In this document: positions 31,062 to 40,496 of the stretch, piece after piece
Numbering within the stretch: position 1 is the stretch's first letter
How the letters are laid out: each line of letters starts with the position of its first letter
Source of the DNA: Paractinoplanes atraurantiacus
Lineage (GTDB): Bacteria > Actinomycetota > Actinomycetes > Mycobacteriales > Micromonosporaceae
Direction of reading: 5' to 3'
NCBI RefSeq assembly: GCF_900215205.1
Contig: NZ_OBDY01000009.1
Location: 248,001 to 312,000 of the forward strand
Length of the DNA: 64,000 bases
Notes under the pieces: model-generated
Databases searched by the model: none
What the model was told of the DNA's origin: nothing
The model's input: the letters and a program-made list of their open reading frames with translations, nothing else
Position numbers and translations under genes: made by a program

Positions 31062-34000
31062 CCACCGCCCTGCCTACGCCGCCACCCTCTCCCGCCTCCC
31101 CCACCTCGCCGCCCGCCTCACCCACGCCGCCGGCCCCGCCCGCGTCACCCGCGCCGCTGCTCGGCTCGACTGCGTCGCCTGCGTCCGGCGCGCCCTCAGT
31201 CCCTGCTACCGCCGCGCCGAAGCGGTCCGCGTCAGCCCGCGGGCCGCTGGATCCCCGGCTGGTGCGTCACGCCCGCACCAGCCGGGCCGGCATCGCCCTG
31301 CTCGCGCTGCTCGGCGCGGGCCAGGCCGCGGCGACGCTGACCGTCGCGGTAGCACTCACCCTGCTGGTGGCGGGCGACCACCGGTGGGCCACCGCCCTGC
31401 TCGCGGGCGCCTTCGCCGCGCGGGCCGCCTTCTCCTGGGGCGAGCAGCTCGTCGCCCAGCGGACCGCCGCCCGGGTCACCGACGAGCTGCGCCGCGCGAT
31501 GCTCGCCGCGGTGCTGCGCCGCGGCCCGGCCTGGGTGGCGTCGTTCGGGGCGGGGCGGCTCACCGCCGTGCTGACCAACGGCCTAGACGCGCTGCGGCCG
31601 TGGTTCAGCGGCTACCTGCCGTCGCTCGTCCTCGGCGTCGCGCTGCCCCCGCTGGTCATCGTCACCATGGCCCTGGTCGACCCCGCGTCCGCGGTGGTCG
31701 CCCTGGTCACGCTGCCGCTGATCCCGGTGCTGGGCGCCCTGATCGGCTGGGCCACGCAGTCCCGCGCCCGGCAGCGCTGGCAGGCCGACGCCCGCCTGGC
31801 CGGCCACTTCCTCGACGTGGTGCGCGGCCTGCCCGCCCTGCGCGTCTTCGGCCGTGCCGAACGCCAGACCGAGGTGGTCGCCGACCTCACGGACAAGCAC
31901 CGCTCGGCCACCTTGCGCGTGCTCCGCGTGGCTTTCCTGTCCTCAACCGCGCTCGACCTGGTCGGCACCCTCTCGGTGGGCCTGATCGCCGTCGAGGCCG
32001 GCCTCCGCGTGGCCGCAGGCAACATATCCCTCGGCCCGGCCCTCCTGGTCATCCTGCTGGCCCCCGAGGCGTACCGCCCCCTACGCGAGATGGCCGCCAA
32101 GTACCACGCCGCCACCGACGCCACCGCCGTAATCAACGACGTCGACGAGATCCTGACATCCACCCCACCCAACACCGCACCCGGCGCAACCCCCGCGGCG
32201 CCGGCAACCAGCGCACCCAGCCCTATCAGCCCTGCCGGACTTGCCAGCGCAATCAGCCCTGCCAGCGAAACCAGCCCTGCCGGACTTGCCAGCGGAACCA
32301 GCCCTGCCAGCGCAACCAGCCCAACCAGCCCAACCAGCCCCGCCAGCGCGAGCAGCGCGACCAGCCCCGCCAGCGCGAGCAGCGCGACCAGCCCCGCCAG
32401 CGCGAGCAGCGCGACCAGCCCCGCCAGCGCGAGCAGCGCGAGCAGCGCGGAAGCCTTCAGCTCTCCCCATGATCAACTTCTGGGTGAGCTTGGAGCGGAA
32501 GCTTCCGGGCTGGTCGGTGTGGGTGCTTTCGGCCTGCGGGTGCGCTACCCCGGGACGACACGGGACGCCCTGACCCTCGACGAGCTCACCGTGCGCGCCG
32601 GGGAGATCGTGGCTTTGCGCGGGCCGTCGGGCGCAGGCAAGACAACCGCGCTGCGGGTGCTCGCCGGTCTGCAGGCGCCGCAGGCGGGTGTGGCCGTCGC
32701 GGACAACGCGCACTATCTCCCGCAGCGGGTCACCCTGCCGCACGCCCGCACGGTGGCCGACCTCTTTCCGTCCGGATCGTCCGCTTCCGACATCAGCGAC
32801 GCGCTGCGAACGGTAGGACTGGACCTGCCCGCCGACACTCCGCTGGGCGAGCGGGGCGCCGGGGTTTCCGCCGGCCAGCGGCACCGGCTGGCCTTGGCCG
32901 CACTGCTGCACCGGGCCGGCGCGGAGCCGGTCACCCTGCTCCTCGACGAGCCGACCGCCCACCTCGACGCCACCACCGAACAACTGGTCATCGACCGCCT
33001 CCGAACCGCCGCGCGCCTGGGCAGCGCCGTCCTCGTGGTCGCCCACCGCCCGGCCTTGCTCGCCGCCGCCGACCGCATCACCGACGTGACACCGCCGGCC
33101 GAGCACTCCCCCACCGCTTCTATCGCCACCGCTGCCATCACCGCCGGCCCCGCTCCAGCCGGCGCGGCTTCCGCCGGCGTTCCCACCGCCGCCACCCTCA
33201 CCACCGCCGGATCCGCGCCGGCCCGCACCGCCGCCTCCGCCGGCACGTCTACCGTCACCGCCGTTGCTGCTTCAGCCATTGGCAGCGGGGCCGGCGACCC
33301 GGCGACGACCACACTGTCGGCCAATACGTCGCGGCGCGCCTCTGCCGGTGTGCGGGCGTGGGTGGCTGTCGTGTTGGGGAGTGGGTCTTCGCTGGCCGGG
33401 CTCGTGCTGACCGGGGCGGCTGCCTGGCTGTTGGTGCGGGCGTCGAGCCTGCCGCCGGTGCTTTCGCTGTCGACGGCTGTGGTGCTGGTTCGGGGCAGTG
33501 CGGTGACTCGGCCGCTGCTTCGGTATCTCGAGCGGCTCGTTGCGCATGATGTCGCGTTCGCCCGGCTCGGGGCGTGGCGGTCGCGGGTGTACGCGGCGCT
33601 GATTCCCCTGGTGCCCGGGCCCCGGCTGCGGCGGCGCGGGGATCTGCTGACCAAAGTTGTAGACGACGTGGACGCTCGGGTCGACGGGCTGTTGCGCGGG
33701 CGGCTGCCGGCCTGGGCCGCCCTGGCGACCATCGGCATCGCGTCAGGAGTGGCGCTGCTCCTCTCGCCGGCCGTCGCGGTGCCGCTCGCGGCCGGGCTGG
33801 TGATCGCCGGCGTGCCGGCGCCGATGGTTGCCGCCCGGCAGGCGACTCGCAGTGAGCTCGCTACCGGCGAAGCCCGCGCCCAGCTGCGCGACGCCATGGT
33901 GGAGACCGTGGACGGCATCGAGGAGCTGACCGGTTCGCAGACCGTTCCCGAGCGGCGCAGCCGTGAGCTCGCCCGGCTCGAGGAACAGTCGGCCCGCGCG

Positions 34001-35455
34001 GCCGGGTGGGCCGCTGCCCTGGGGCACCTCGGTTGGGGCATCACGGTCACCGGCACGGTGTACGCCCTCGGCGGCCTCAGCCACGAATGGGCCGCGGTTC
34101 TGCTGCTGTGCATGGTCGTCCTCGGCGAGCAGGTCATGACCCTCCCCGACGCCGCAGTGGCCCGCCGCCGCGCCGCCGGTGCCGAACAACGCCTCGCCAC
34201 CCTGCTGGCCGAGCCACCGGCCGCCACATTCCCTCGCCACGGCCGCCCGATCGCCGGACCGCCAGCGCCTCAGCTTCCGCGAAGCCCTTCGAACGTGGGC
34301 GCGAACAAGGAGGGCAGCGGCACCGACGCGAGCCACCCGTCGGTAACAAGCATCGGCACGAGCGCGAAGGGCACGGGTGCCGACACAAGCGAGGAGGGCA
34401 ACGGCGTCGACACAAGCACGAAGGGCAGCGACGCCGACACAACCGAGGAGGGCAGCGGCGTCGACACAAGCACGAAGGGCGGCGGCGCCAACACCAACGA
34501 GGGAGGCAGCAGCGTCCACACGAACGCGAAGGGCAGCGGCGTCCACACGAACGCAAAGGGCAGCAGCGCCGACACGAACGAGGAAGGCAGCGGCACCGAG
34601 AAGGGCAGCGGCACCGGCACAAACGCGAAGGGCAGCGACGCCGACACGAACGTGGAAGGCAGCGGCACCGAGAAGGGCGGCGGCACCGGCACGAGCGCGA
34701 AGGGCAATGGCGTCGGGAGGGGTGGGCCTCTCGGCGTACGTCTGCAAAGCATTGTCGCTGGTTGGGACCCTGACGGGGAGGCCGTGCTCGATGGGCTCGA
34801 CCTCGACCTGGTGGCTGGAGCGCGGATTGCTGTGCTCGGGCGGTCGGGGGCGGGGAAGTCGACTCTGGCCGCGGTTGTCGGGCGGTTGCTCGATCCGCGG
34901 GCGGGGGCGCTGGCCCTGGGCGACGGGAGCGATCTGCGGGAGTTGCCCGAGGAGGTGGTGCGGGGGCGGATCGTGCTTGTCGGGGATGAGACCGACCATG
35001 TGTTCGCGTCCACCGTTCGGGAGAATCTGCGGCTGGCCCGGCCGGGTGCCACGGATGGGGAGCTGCGCGCAGTGCTGGAGCGGGTGCGGCTCGGGGAATG
35101 GCTTGACGGGCTCGCCGCTGGGCTTGACACGTGGCTGGGCAGTGGCGGAAGCACGATGTCGGGTGGGCAGGTTCGGCGGTTCGCGACCGCGCGGGCGCTG
35201 CTGGCCGAGCCGGGCCTGCTGATCCTCGACGAGCCGACCGAAGGCCTGGACGCGGATGTGGCCGAGGCTCTGATGGCGGACCTGCTGGCGGCCGGGCGGG
35301 GCCGGACCGTCCTGGTGCTGACGCACCGCACCGAAGGGCTCGACCTGGTCGACCGTGTGCTGATGCTGGAGGGCGGTGGGCTGACCGAGGTGAACGATCA
35401 AGCGGCCAGCAGCCGCAACGCTGTGGCGGCGGGGGTGCCGGGGGCGGCCATGTAG
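31058..35455 (+). CDS. cydDC: Fused CydD-CydC thiol (glutathione/cysteine) ABC exporter
   Basis: 1465 aa. Both halves of the heterodimeric exporter needed for cytochrome bd assembly are joined. CydD half: a Pro/Ala/Ser-rich N-terminus (to about 60), six TM helices (70-360), linker repeats (about 371-468), and an ATPase domain with GPSGAGKTT near 522, GAGVSAGQ and LLLDEPTAHLD. A second Ala/Thr linker (about 678-757) leads to the CydC half: TM domain, linker repeats (about 1078-1225), and an ATPase domain with GRSGAGKST, STMSGGQVRR and LLILDEPTEGLD. CydC and CydD are usually separate, about 550 aa each; the extra length is almost all repetitive linker. Its 3' end overlaps the convergent regulator gene by 58 bp. 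Confidence 0.93.
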   Translation: MTTALPTPPPSPASPTSPPASPTPPAPPASPAPLLGSTASPASGAPSVPATAAPKRSASARGPLDPRLVRHARTSRAGIALLALLGAGQAAATLTVAVALTLLVAGDHRWATALLAGAFAARAAFSWGEQLVAQRTAARVTDELRRAMLAAVLRRGPAWVASFGAGRLTAVLTNGLDALRPWFSGYLPSLVLGVALPPLVIVTMALVDPASAVVALVTLPLIPVLGALIGWATQSRARQRWQADARLAGHFLDVVRGLPALRVFGRAERQTEVVADLTDKHRSATLRVLRVAFLSSTALDLVGTLSVGLIAVEAGLRVAAGNISLGPALLVILLAPEAYRPLREMAAKYHAATDATAVINDVDEILTSTPPNTAPGATPAAPATSAPSPISPAGLASAISPASETSPAGLASGTSPASATSPTSPTSPASASSATSPASASSATSPASASSATSPASASSASSAEAFSSPHDQLLGELGAEASGLVGVGAFGLRVRYPGTTRDALTLDELTVRAGEIVALRGPSGAGKTTALRVLAGLQAPQAGVAVADNAHYLPQRVTLPHARTVADLFPSGSSASDISDALRTVGLDLPADTPLGERGAGVSAGQRHRLALAALLHRAGAEPVTLLLDEPTAHLDATTEQLVIDRLRTAARLGSAVLVVAHRPALLAAADRITDVTPPAEHSPTASIATAAITAGPAPAGAASAGVPTAATLTTAGSAPARTAASAGTSTVTAVAASAIGSGAGDPATTTLSANTSRRASAGVRAWVAVVLGSGSSLAGLVLTGAAAWLLVRASSLPPVLSLSTAVVLVRGSAVTRPLLRYLERLVAHDVAFARLGAWRSRVYAALIPLVPGPRLRRRGDLLTKVVDDVDARVDGLLRGRLPAWAALATIGIASGVALLLSPAVAVPLAAGLVIAGVPAPMVAARQATRSELATGEARAQLRDAMVETVDGIEELTGSQTVPERRSRELARLEEQSARAAGWAAALGHLGWGITVTGTVYALGGLSHEWAAVLLLCMVVLGEQVMTLPDAAVARRRAAGAEQRLATLLAEPPAATFPRHGRPIAGPPAPQLPRSPSNVGANKEGSGTDASHPSVTSIGTSAKGTGADTSEEGNGVDTSTKGSDADTTEEGSGVDTSTKGGGANTNEGGSSVHTNAKGSGVHTNAKGSSADTNEEGSGTEKGSGTGTNAKGSDADTNVEGSGTEKGGGTGTSAKGNGVGRGGPLGVRLQSIVAGWDPDGEAVLDGLDLDLVAGARIAVLGRSGAGKSTLAAVVGRLLDPRAGALALGDGSDLRELPEEVVRGRIVLVGDETDHVFASTVRENLRLARPGATDGELRAVLERVRLGEWLDGLAAGLDTWLGSGGSTMSGGQVRRFATARALLAEPGLLILDEPTEGLDADVAEALMADLLAAGRGRTVLVLTHRTEGLDLVDRVLMLEGGGLTEVNDQAASSRNAVAAGVPGAAM
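32225..32450. repeat. In-frame repeats in the CydD TM-ATPase linker
   Basis: First, degenerate units of AGCCCTGCCRGMVYTKCCAGC type (translated SPAGLAS and variants). Then a 27-bp unit AGCGCGAGCAGCGCGACC plus AGCCCCGCC occurs three times in tandem from about 32345, giving SASSATSPA repeats. All units are multiples of three and keep the frame. Confidence 0.85.
34304..34722. repeat. In-frame repeats in the CydC TM-ATPase linker
   Basis: About 140 residues of Gly/Ser/Thr/Asp/Glu/Lys units such as TSTKGSDADTTEEGSGVD. Clear periods are 54 bp (copies of GGCGTCGACACAAGCACGAA at 34403 and 34457) and 72 bp (copies of GGAAGGCAGCGGCACCGAGA at 34582 and 34654). The reverse strand reads as Cys/Arg-rich but is not a gene. 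Confidence 0.88.
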
Positions 35456-36195
35456 GTGATCAGGCGCTGGCCGCTGCCGTCGGCGGACTGGAGGACCTCG
35501 AAGTCCAGGTCGAGGTCGCCTACGACCGGGTGGTGCAGGAGCTTGCGCCCGGTGACGCACTCGGCGATGGGGTGGTGGGCCCAGATCTCGGCGAACTCGG
35601 TGCTGTTGATGCACAGGTCGCCGATCAGCTCGGCCAGCGCGCGGTCGCCGGGGGTGCGGCCGGCCACCAGGCGGAGGGAGGCGACGGCGCGGCAGGCCTC
35701 GGTGTGCCAGTCGCGGTACAGGTCGCGGGTGTGCGGGTCCAGGAAGAGCTGGCGGGCGAGGTTCACGCCGGGCGTGGTCTCGTGGAAGGCCAGCAGGGCA
35801 CGGCCGAGGGGGTTCCAGGCCAGCACGGTGGTGCGCCGATCGACCAGGACGGCCGGAAGGCCGGGCATGCCGTCCAGCAGCCGCACCAGAGTGGGCCGCG
35901 CGGTCTCGGCCGGCCCGACGGCGGAGCGGGCCGGGCGGGCCAGATCGTAAAGGTGGGAGCGCTCGTCCGCGGACAGCCGCAAGGCGCGGGCCAGGGCGTC
36001 GATCACCGAGGTGGACGCGTTGTGGCTCTGGCCCTGTTCGAGGCGCATGTAGTACGTGTGGCTGACGCCGGCCAGCTGGGCGAGCTCCTCGCGCCGGAGC
36101 CCGGGCACGCGCCTGGCCCCGTACGAGATGAGCCCGGCCTCGGTTGGGGTGAGGCGGGCGCGGCGGGTTCGCAGGAAGGCCCCGAGTTCGTTCAC
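35398..36195 (-). CDS. XRE-type regulator with MmyB-like ligand domain
   Basis: 265 aa. N-terminal helix-turn-helix (RRVPGLRREELAQLAGVSHT, then YYMRLEQGQ) followed by the MmyB-like domain (LDGMPGLPAVLVDRRTTVLA, WNPLGRALL, LARQLFLDPHTRDLY). In this family the C-terminal domain is PAS-like and thought to bind a hydrophobic ligand. It is divergent from the MFS exporter and probably regulates it. GTG start at 36195. The 3' end overlaps cydDC. Confidence 0.88.
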   Translation of the reverse strand: MNELGAFLRTRRARLTPTEAGLISYGARRVPGLRREELAQLAGVSHTYYMRLEQGQSHNASTSVIDALARALRLSADERSHLYDLARPARSAVGPAETARPTLVRLLDGMPGLPAVLVDRRTTVLAWNPLGRALLAFHETTPGVNLARQLFLDPHTRDLYRDWHTEACRAVASLRLVAGRTPGDRALAELIGDLCINSTEFAEIWAHHPIAECVTGRKLLHHPVVGDLDLDFEVLQSADGSGQRLITYMAAPGTPAATALRLLAA

Positions 36196-36298
36196 CGGAT
36201 CATCGTTGCTCGGCGGCGCGGCGGCTGCCTATCCCTGTGAGTGCTACGCAACAGCGGGTTCTGGTTGCTTCGTGCACGAACGAACATCGTCAACGCTT

Positions 36299-37594
36299 AT
36301 GACGAACAGAAAGCGCGCGGCGATGGCCGTGCTGCTGACCGCCGGCTTCACGCTCGCGGTCGACTTCTCCATCCTCAACGTGGCCCTGCCGGCGATCGGG
36401 CACGACGTCGGGCTTTCGGTCGGTGGCCTGCAGTGGGTGACGACGGCGTTCGCGCTCTGCGCGGCCGGGTTCACGCTGCTCTTCGGGCGGGTCGCCGACC
36501 TGGCCGGCCGGCGGCGCATGTTCCTGATCGGCATGGCGGCGCTCGGCGTCTCGTCGCTCGCGGGCGGTCTCGCGCAGTCGGCCGAGGTGCTGCTCTCGGC
36601 CCGGGTCGTGCAGGGCCTGGCCACGGCCGCGGTGACCCCGGCCGCCCTCGCGCTGCTCACCACGCTCTTCCCCGCCGGTCCGGCCCGCGACAGGGCTCTC
36701 GGGCTCAACGGCGCGCTGATGGCCGCCGGCTTCACCACCGGCGCCGTGCTCGGCGGCGTGCTGACCGGCTTGCTAAGCTGGCGTTACGCGTTCTTCCTGA
36801 ACGTCGCGGTCGCCGCGGTGGCCCTTCTGGTCGCGCCGGTTCTGCTTGATTCCGATGTACGTCACCAGGAGCGCCGCCGCATCGACGTGCCCGGTGCGAT
36901 CGCCGTGACCGGCGGGCTGCTCGCGCTTGTGTACGGGTGGGTGCTCGTCGGCGTACTTCTGCTCGGAATTTTTTGGTTGATTGAAAAGCGTGTGGCGGAG
37001 CCACTGGTGCCGGTGAGGGTGCTGCGGTCGAGGGGTGTCGGCTGGGGGAATCTGGCCGGGCTGCTGGCTTTCGCGACCGAGACGTCGCTGGTGTTCGTGC
37101 TGACGCTCTATCTGCAGGACGTGCTCGGCTATTCGCCGTTGCGGGCCGGGCTGTCGTTCGCCGTCCTCGGCGTGGGCACCGTGATGGGCGGAATCGTCGC
37201 ACCGCGCATCATCGCGCATGCAGGCGCGCGCGGTGCGCTCATCGGCGGTCTCGTCGTGCAGGCGGCGGCGACCCTTCCGCTGGTGCTGCTCGGCCCGGAG
37301 CGGCAGTGGCTGCTGGCGCTGACCTTCGTGGGCGGGGCCGCGAACCTGGTCGCGATCGTCGCCTTCATGGTCACCGTGACGAACGCGCTGCCCGCCGCCG
37401 ATCAGGGCCTGGCGACCGGGCTGGCGACGATGAGCCAGCAGATCGGCATCACGGTCGGCACGCCCGTCATGTCGGCCGTGCTCGCCCACGGCGACACCGC
37501 GTCGGCGATAACCGTCAATGCGCTCGTGGCGCTGGCCGCCGGCGTACTCGTCAATGCTTTAGTGCCTCCTGCAAAAAGCGCAGTTGCGGTGTGA
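36299..37594 (+). CDS. MFS drug-efflux transporter (DHA2-like)
   Basis: 431 aa integral membrane transporter. Family marks are DFSILNVALPAIGHDVGLSV in TM1 and the loop LFGRVADLAGRRRMF (motif A). WRYAFFLNVAV is another typical segment. It is shorter than usual for DHA2 proteins (about 460-500 aa). Around residue 215 the sequence LALVYGWVLVGVLLLGIFWL joins what are normally two helices, as if about 20-30 residues were lost. Substrate unknown. Start at ATG 36299; possibly controlled by the divergent MmyB-like regulator. The 3' end overlaps the peptidase gene by 44 bp. Confidence 0.85.
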   Translation: MTNRKRAAMAVLLTAGFTLAVDFSILNVALPAIGHDVGLSVGGLQWVTTAFALCAAGFTLLFGRVADLAGRRRMFLIGMAALGVSSLAGGLAQSAEVLLSARVVQGLATAAVTPAALALLTTLFPAGPARDRALGLNGALMAAGFTTGAVLGGVLTGLLSWRYAFFLNVAVAAVALLVAPVLLDSDVRHQERRRIDVPGAIAVTGGLLALVYGWVLVGVLLLGIFWLIEKRVAEPLVPVRVLRSRGVGWGNLAGLLAFATETSLVFVLTLYLQDVLGYSPLRAGLSFAVLGVGTVMGGIVAPRIIAHAGARGALIGGLVVQAAATLPLVLLGPERQWLLALTFVGGAANLVAIVAFMVTVTNALPAADQGLATGLATMSQQIGITVGTPVMSAVLAHGDTASAITVNALVALAAGVLVNALVPPAKSAVAV

Positions 37595-39575
37595 GCAGGT
37601 CGACGTCGGACGCCATGTGACTGGCGCCCGGCAGCGGAAGCACGGTGTGCGGCTTCCCCGCGGCCAGCAGCGCCGCGGAGAAGCGCATCGTGTGCACCGG
37701 GTAGACGTTGTCGTCGGCCAGGCCGTGGATCAGCATCAGCGGCCGTTCGAGCTTCGCGGCATCTCTGAGGACCGAGGCGTTCTCGTACGGGCGGGGATCG
37801 ATCCGCGGATCACCGAGATAGCGCTCCTGCCAATGCGTGTCGTAGAGGAACTCGTCGGTCACCGGCGCGCCCGCGACGGCGGCGTGGAAGACGTCCGGGC
37901 GGCGCAGCACGGCCAGCGCGGCCAGGGTGCCGCCGGCCGACCAGCCGCGGATGCCCACCCGCCCGAGGTCGAGCTCCGGGTAGAGCGCGGCCACCGTGTG
38001 CAGGGCGTCGACCTGGTCCTCGACCAGCTTGTCGGAGTTGTCGCCGTGGGCTTCCTTCTCCCAGCGCGGCCCCCGCCCGGGCGTGCCGCGCCCGTCGGCG
38101 ACGATGACGGCGAACCCCTGGTCGGCGAACCACTGCGAGACGTAGTAGCTGCCCCGGTCGGCGACGGCCCGCTGCATGGCCGTGCCGCCGTAGGGGTCCA
38201 TCAGGACCGGCAGGCGCTCGCCGCGCTGCCACACGGCGGGAAACAGGACGGCCGTGCGCAACTCGCGCTTTCCGGCGCGAAGCAGAGACACTTTGGGTAC
38301 GACGGGTGAGCTGGCCGCCAGATCAGTGATGATCCGGGAGCCGAATCGCGTGTCCTCCCCGTCGAGCCGGTAGGACCGGATCACGGTGCTGCCGCCGGAA
38401 CGGCTGCCGGTGTGCACGCCCTTGGCGGTGGTGACCTGGTGGAGGCCGCCGGCCCGCGACCAGGTCCAGAGGTGCTGCTCGGTGGGTTCCTCGGTCGCGG
38501 CGAACAAGATGGTGTCCCCGTCGACCGACAGCAGCTCGGCGACCTGCAGCCCCGGCGGCGTGACCGGCTCACCGGCCACGGCCAGGTGGCGGGTGTCGTC
38601 GCGGTCCGCGATCCAGATCAGCTCGCCGCCGGCCGTCCGCTTCGGCACACCCGGCACGATCGGCGTCCAGGCGTCGTCGGTCATCTCGGCGATGGCCGCG
38701 GTCGCGCCCGTCGCCGGGTCGACCTCGAGCACGCGCATGACGGTTTGTGGCCGGTTCTGCACGACCGCGAGCAATCCGTGCGCGTCCCACACGACATCGA
38801 CCAGATACTCGTACTCGGCCCGCACCGCCGTCGCGCCGCCCGATTTATCGTAAATATGGAGAGATACCACGGCGTTATTGGTGCCGGCGCGCGGGTAGCG
38901 GTGGCTGGTCGGCGGCTCCTGCGGGTTGCTCGGATCGCTCAGATACCAGATCTCGACGGGCTCGTTGTCCACACGCGCCACCGCGAGGCGGCTGCTGTCC
39001 GGCGCCCACCAGAAGCCGCGCATCCGCTCCATCGACTCGCCGGCCACGTGCTCGGCCAGCCCGTACGTCACGTCGGCCTTCTCCGGGGTCGCGACGGCAC
39101 GGTCCCCGGTGCCGTCCGTGCCGACGATCCGGAGCTCCCCCTCATGCACGTACGCGACGGCCGTACCGTCCGGGCTGATCGTCGCGTCCTCGACCGGCGC
39201 CCGCGCCGGAAGGGCGGTCACCGCACCGCTGTCGACGTCCACAATGAACAGTTGCTGGTCGGCGGTGAACGCCACCCGCCGTACGGCCTGATCGGCGCTG
39301 TAGTCCGAGATCCCGGCCGACCGGTCACGCGCCCGCTCCCGCCGGGCCCGCTCCTGCGCCGACAGCGCCTTGCCGGCGGGCGCGGCCGGATCGGCGAGGA
39401 GCCGCTCGTCCCCGCGGTCGAGGTCGAGGCTCCACAGCCGCAGAACCGGGTCTTCCCCACCGAGGCTGCGCAGAAAGAGCACGCGCTTCCCGTCGGGCCC
39501 GACGGTGAACCGCCGCGGCCGCCCAAGGCCGAACCCTTGCGTGCGCCCCACCAGCCGCGGAAAAGAGACAAGCAT
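37551..39575 (-). CDS. S9-family (DPP IV-like) serine peptidase
   Basis: 674 aa, cytosolic. An N-terminal beta-propeller of the DPP IV type (about 1-420, with SPDGTAVAYVHEGELRIV and WWAPDSSRLAVARVDN) is followed by an alpha/beta hydrolase domain. The catalytic Ser lies in GWSAGG, where most relatives have GWSYGG; the Asp is in GLADDNVYP and the His in GASHM. It should remove dipeptides or cleave short oligopeptides. The ATG at 39575 is chosen because the family N-terminus (FPRLVGRTQGFGLGRPRRFT) begins just after it. An extension further upstream is low-complexity. Confidence 0.9.
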   Translation of the reverse strand: MLVSFPRLVGRTQGFGLGRPRRFTVGPDGKRVLFLRSLGGEDPVLRLWSLDLDRGDERLLADPAAPAGKALSAQERARRERARDRSAGISDYSADQAVRRVAFTADQQLFIVDVDSGAVTALPARAPVEDATISPDGTAVAYVHEGELRIVGTDGTGDRAVATPEKADVTYGLAEHVAGESMERMRGFWWAPDSSRLAVARVDNEPVEIWYLSDPSNPQEPPTSHRYPRAGTNNAVVSLHIYDKSGGATAVRAEYEYLVDVVWDAHGLLAVVQNRPQTVMRVLEVDPATGATAAIAEMTDDAWTPIVPGVPKRTAGGELIWIADRDDTRHLAVAGEPVTPPGLQVAELLSVDGDTILFAATEEPTEQHLWTWSRAGGLHQVTTAKGVHTGSRSGGSTVIRSYRLDGEDTRFGSRIITDLAASSPVVPKVSLLRAGKRELRTAVLFPAVWQRGERLPVLMDPYGGTAMQRAVADRGSYYVSQWFADQGFAVIVADGRGTPGRGPRWEKEAHGDNSDKLVEDQVDALHTVAALYPELDLGRVGIRGWSAGGTLAALAVLRRPDVFHAAVAGAPVTDEFLYDTHWQERYLGDPRIDPRPYENASVLRDAAKLERPLMLIHGLADDNVYPVHTMRFSAALLAAGKPHTVLPLPGASHMASDVDLLTPQLRFLQEALKH

Positions 39576-40136
39576 GCCGCCAGTCTTACCGCACCGCGCC
39601 CAAGCCCGCGCCCCCGACACGACCGCAGCCCACCACCCGCGGCCCTCACCCTTCCACCACCCGACCGTTTCGTCGCACCACGTCCATTTAGTCGCGCGCG
39701 AAAGCCCAAACGCGCAATCCCACACACTCCCCGACACACAAACGCGCAGAGCAGGCATCGCCACCGCACAGCACGACCGCCGTCGCACACAACCAGCGCC
39801 CGTCGCGGCGCACAGCTCGCGCCGCCACCGCAGAGCACGAGAGCCGCCGCCGCGCACAGCTCGCGACGCCACCGCACAGCACGAGAGCCGCCGCGCAGAA
39901 CAATCATCGCCACCGCACACAACGAGCGCCGCCTCGCGCAGGACGAGCGCCCTCGCGCACAACTAGCGCCGCCGCCGCGCAAACAGTCATCGCTACCGAG
40001 CACAAACGAGCGCCGCCGCGCACAACAAGGGCCGCGGCCGGGCAGCACAATCATCGCCGCCGCGCCAAGCAAACATCGCCGCCGCGCACAGCGAGCTCCA
40101 GCGCACAGCGAGCTCCAGCGCACAGCGAGCGTCGCC

Positions 40137-40298
40137 GCCACGAGCGAGCGTCGCCGCCGCGAAGTGGATATCGCTGCCACGAGCGAGCGCCGCCGCCGCC
40201 ACGGAGTGGACATCGCCGCCACGAGCGAGCGCCACCGCCGCCACGGAGTGGACATCGCCGCCACGAGCGAGCGCCACCGCCACCGAGTGGACGTCGCC
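40137..40298. repeat. 39/42-bp tandem repeats in a 920-bp gene-free stretch
   Basis: The stretch 39576-40496 lies upstream of the peptidase gene and beyond the thiolase stop, and has no credible gene. It is CA/CG-rich low complexity. Four tandem copies of a unit starting GCCACGAGCGAGCG lie at 40137-40175, 40176-40217, 40218-40259 and 40260-40298 (39, 42, 42 and 39 bp). Just before them a 17-bp unit GCGCACAGCGAGCTCCA repeats from 40084. From 39740 to 40080 there are more degenerate units around GCACAGC/CGAGAGCCGCC. All give open frames on both strands but no family-like protein. Confidence 0.85.
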
Positions 40299-40496
40299 AC
40301 CGCGGAGGGAGCGACGCCGGCGCGCGGGACGGGCCTCGCGGCGGCGCGCCGAACCCGCGTCCCGGACGCCGCACGCATTGCTGTCGCGGGCGCGGGACGT
40401 GCCAGCGCTGACAACCGCGAGTGGGCATTTTCGCGAGCAAACCTGCGAAGTTGGGTGCGAACGTGCAGCGCGGAGTGCGCGAACGTGCAGAAGTGG

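Noticed and set aside
34134..34622. Minus-strand Cys/Arg-rich protein resembling a metallothionein
   Set aside because: It is only the reverse reading of the CydC linker repeats.
39576..39962. N-terminal extension of the S9 peptidase
   Set aside because: Low-complexity Cys/Arg/Ala sequence; the family N-terminus starts at ATG 39575.
40137..40298. CRISPR array
   Set aside because: Units are directly adjacent, vary in length and have no unique spacers, and no cas gene is near.
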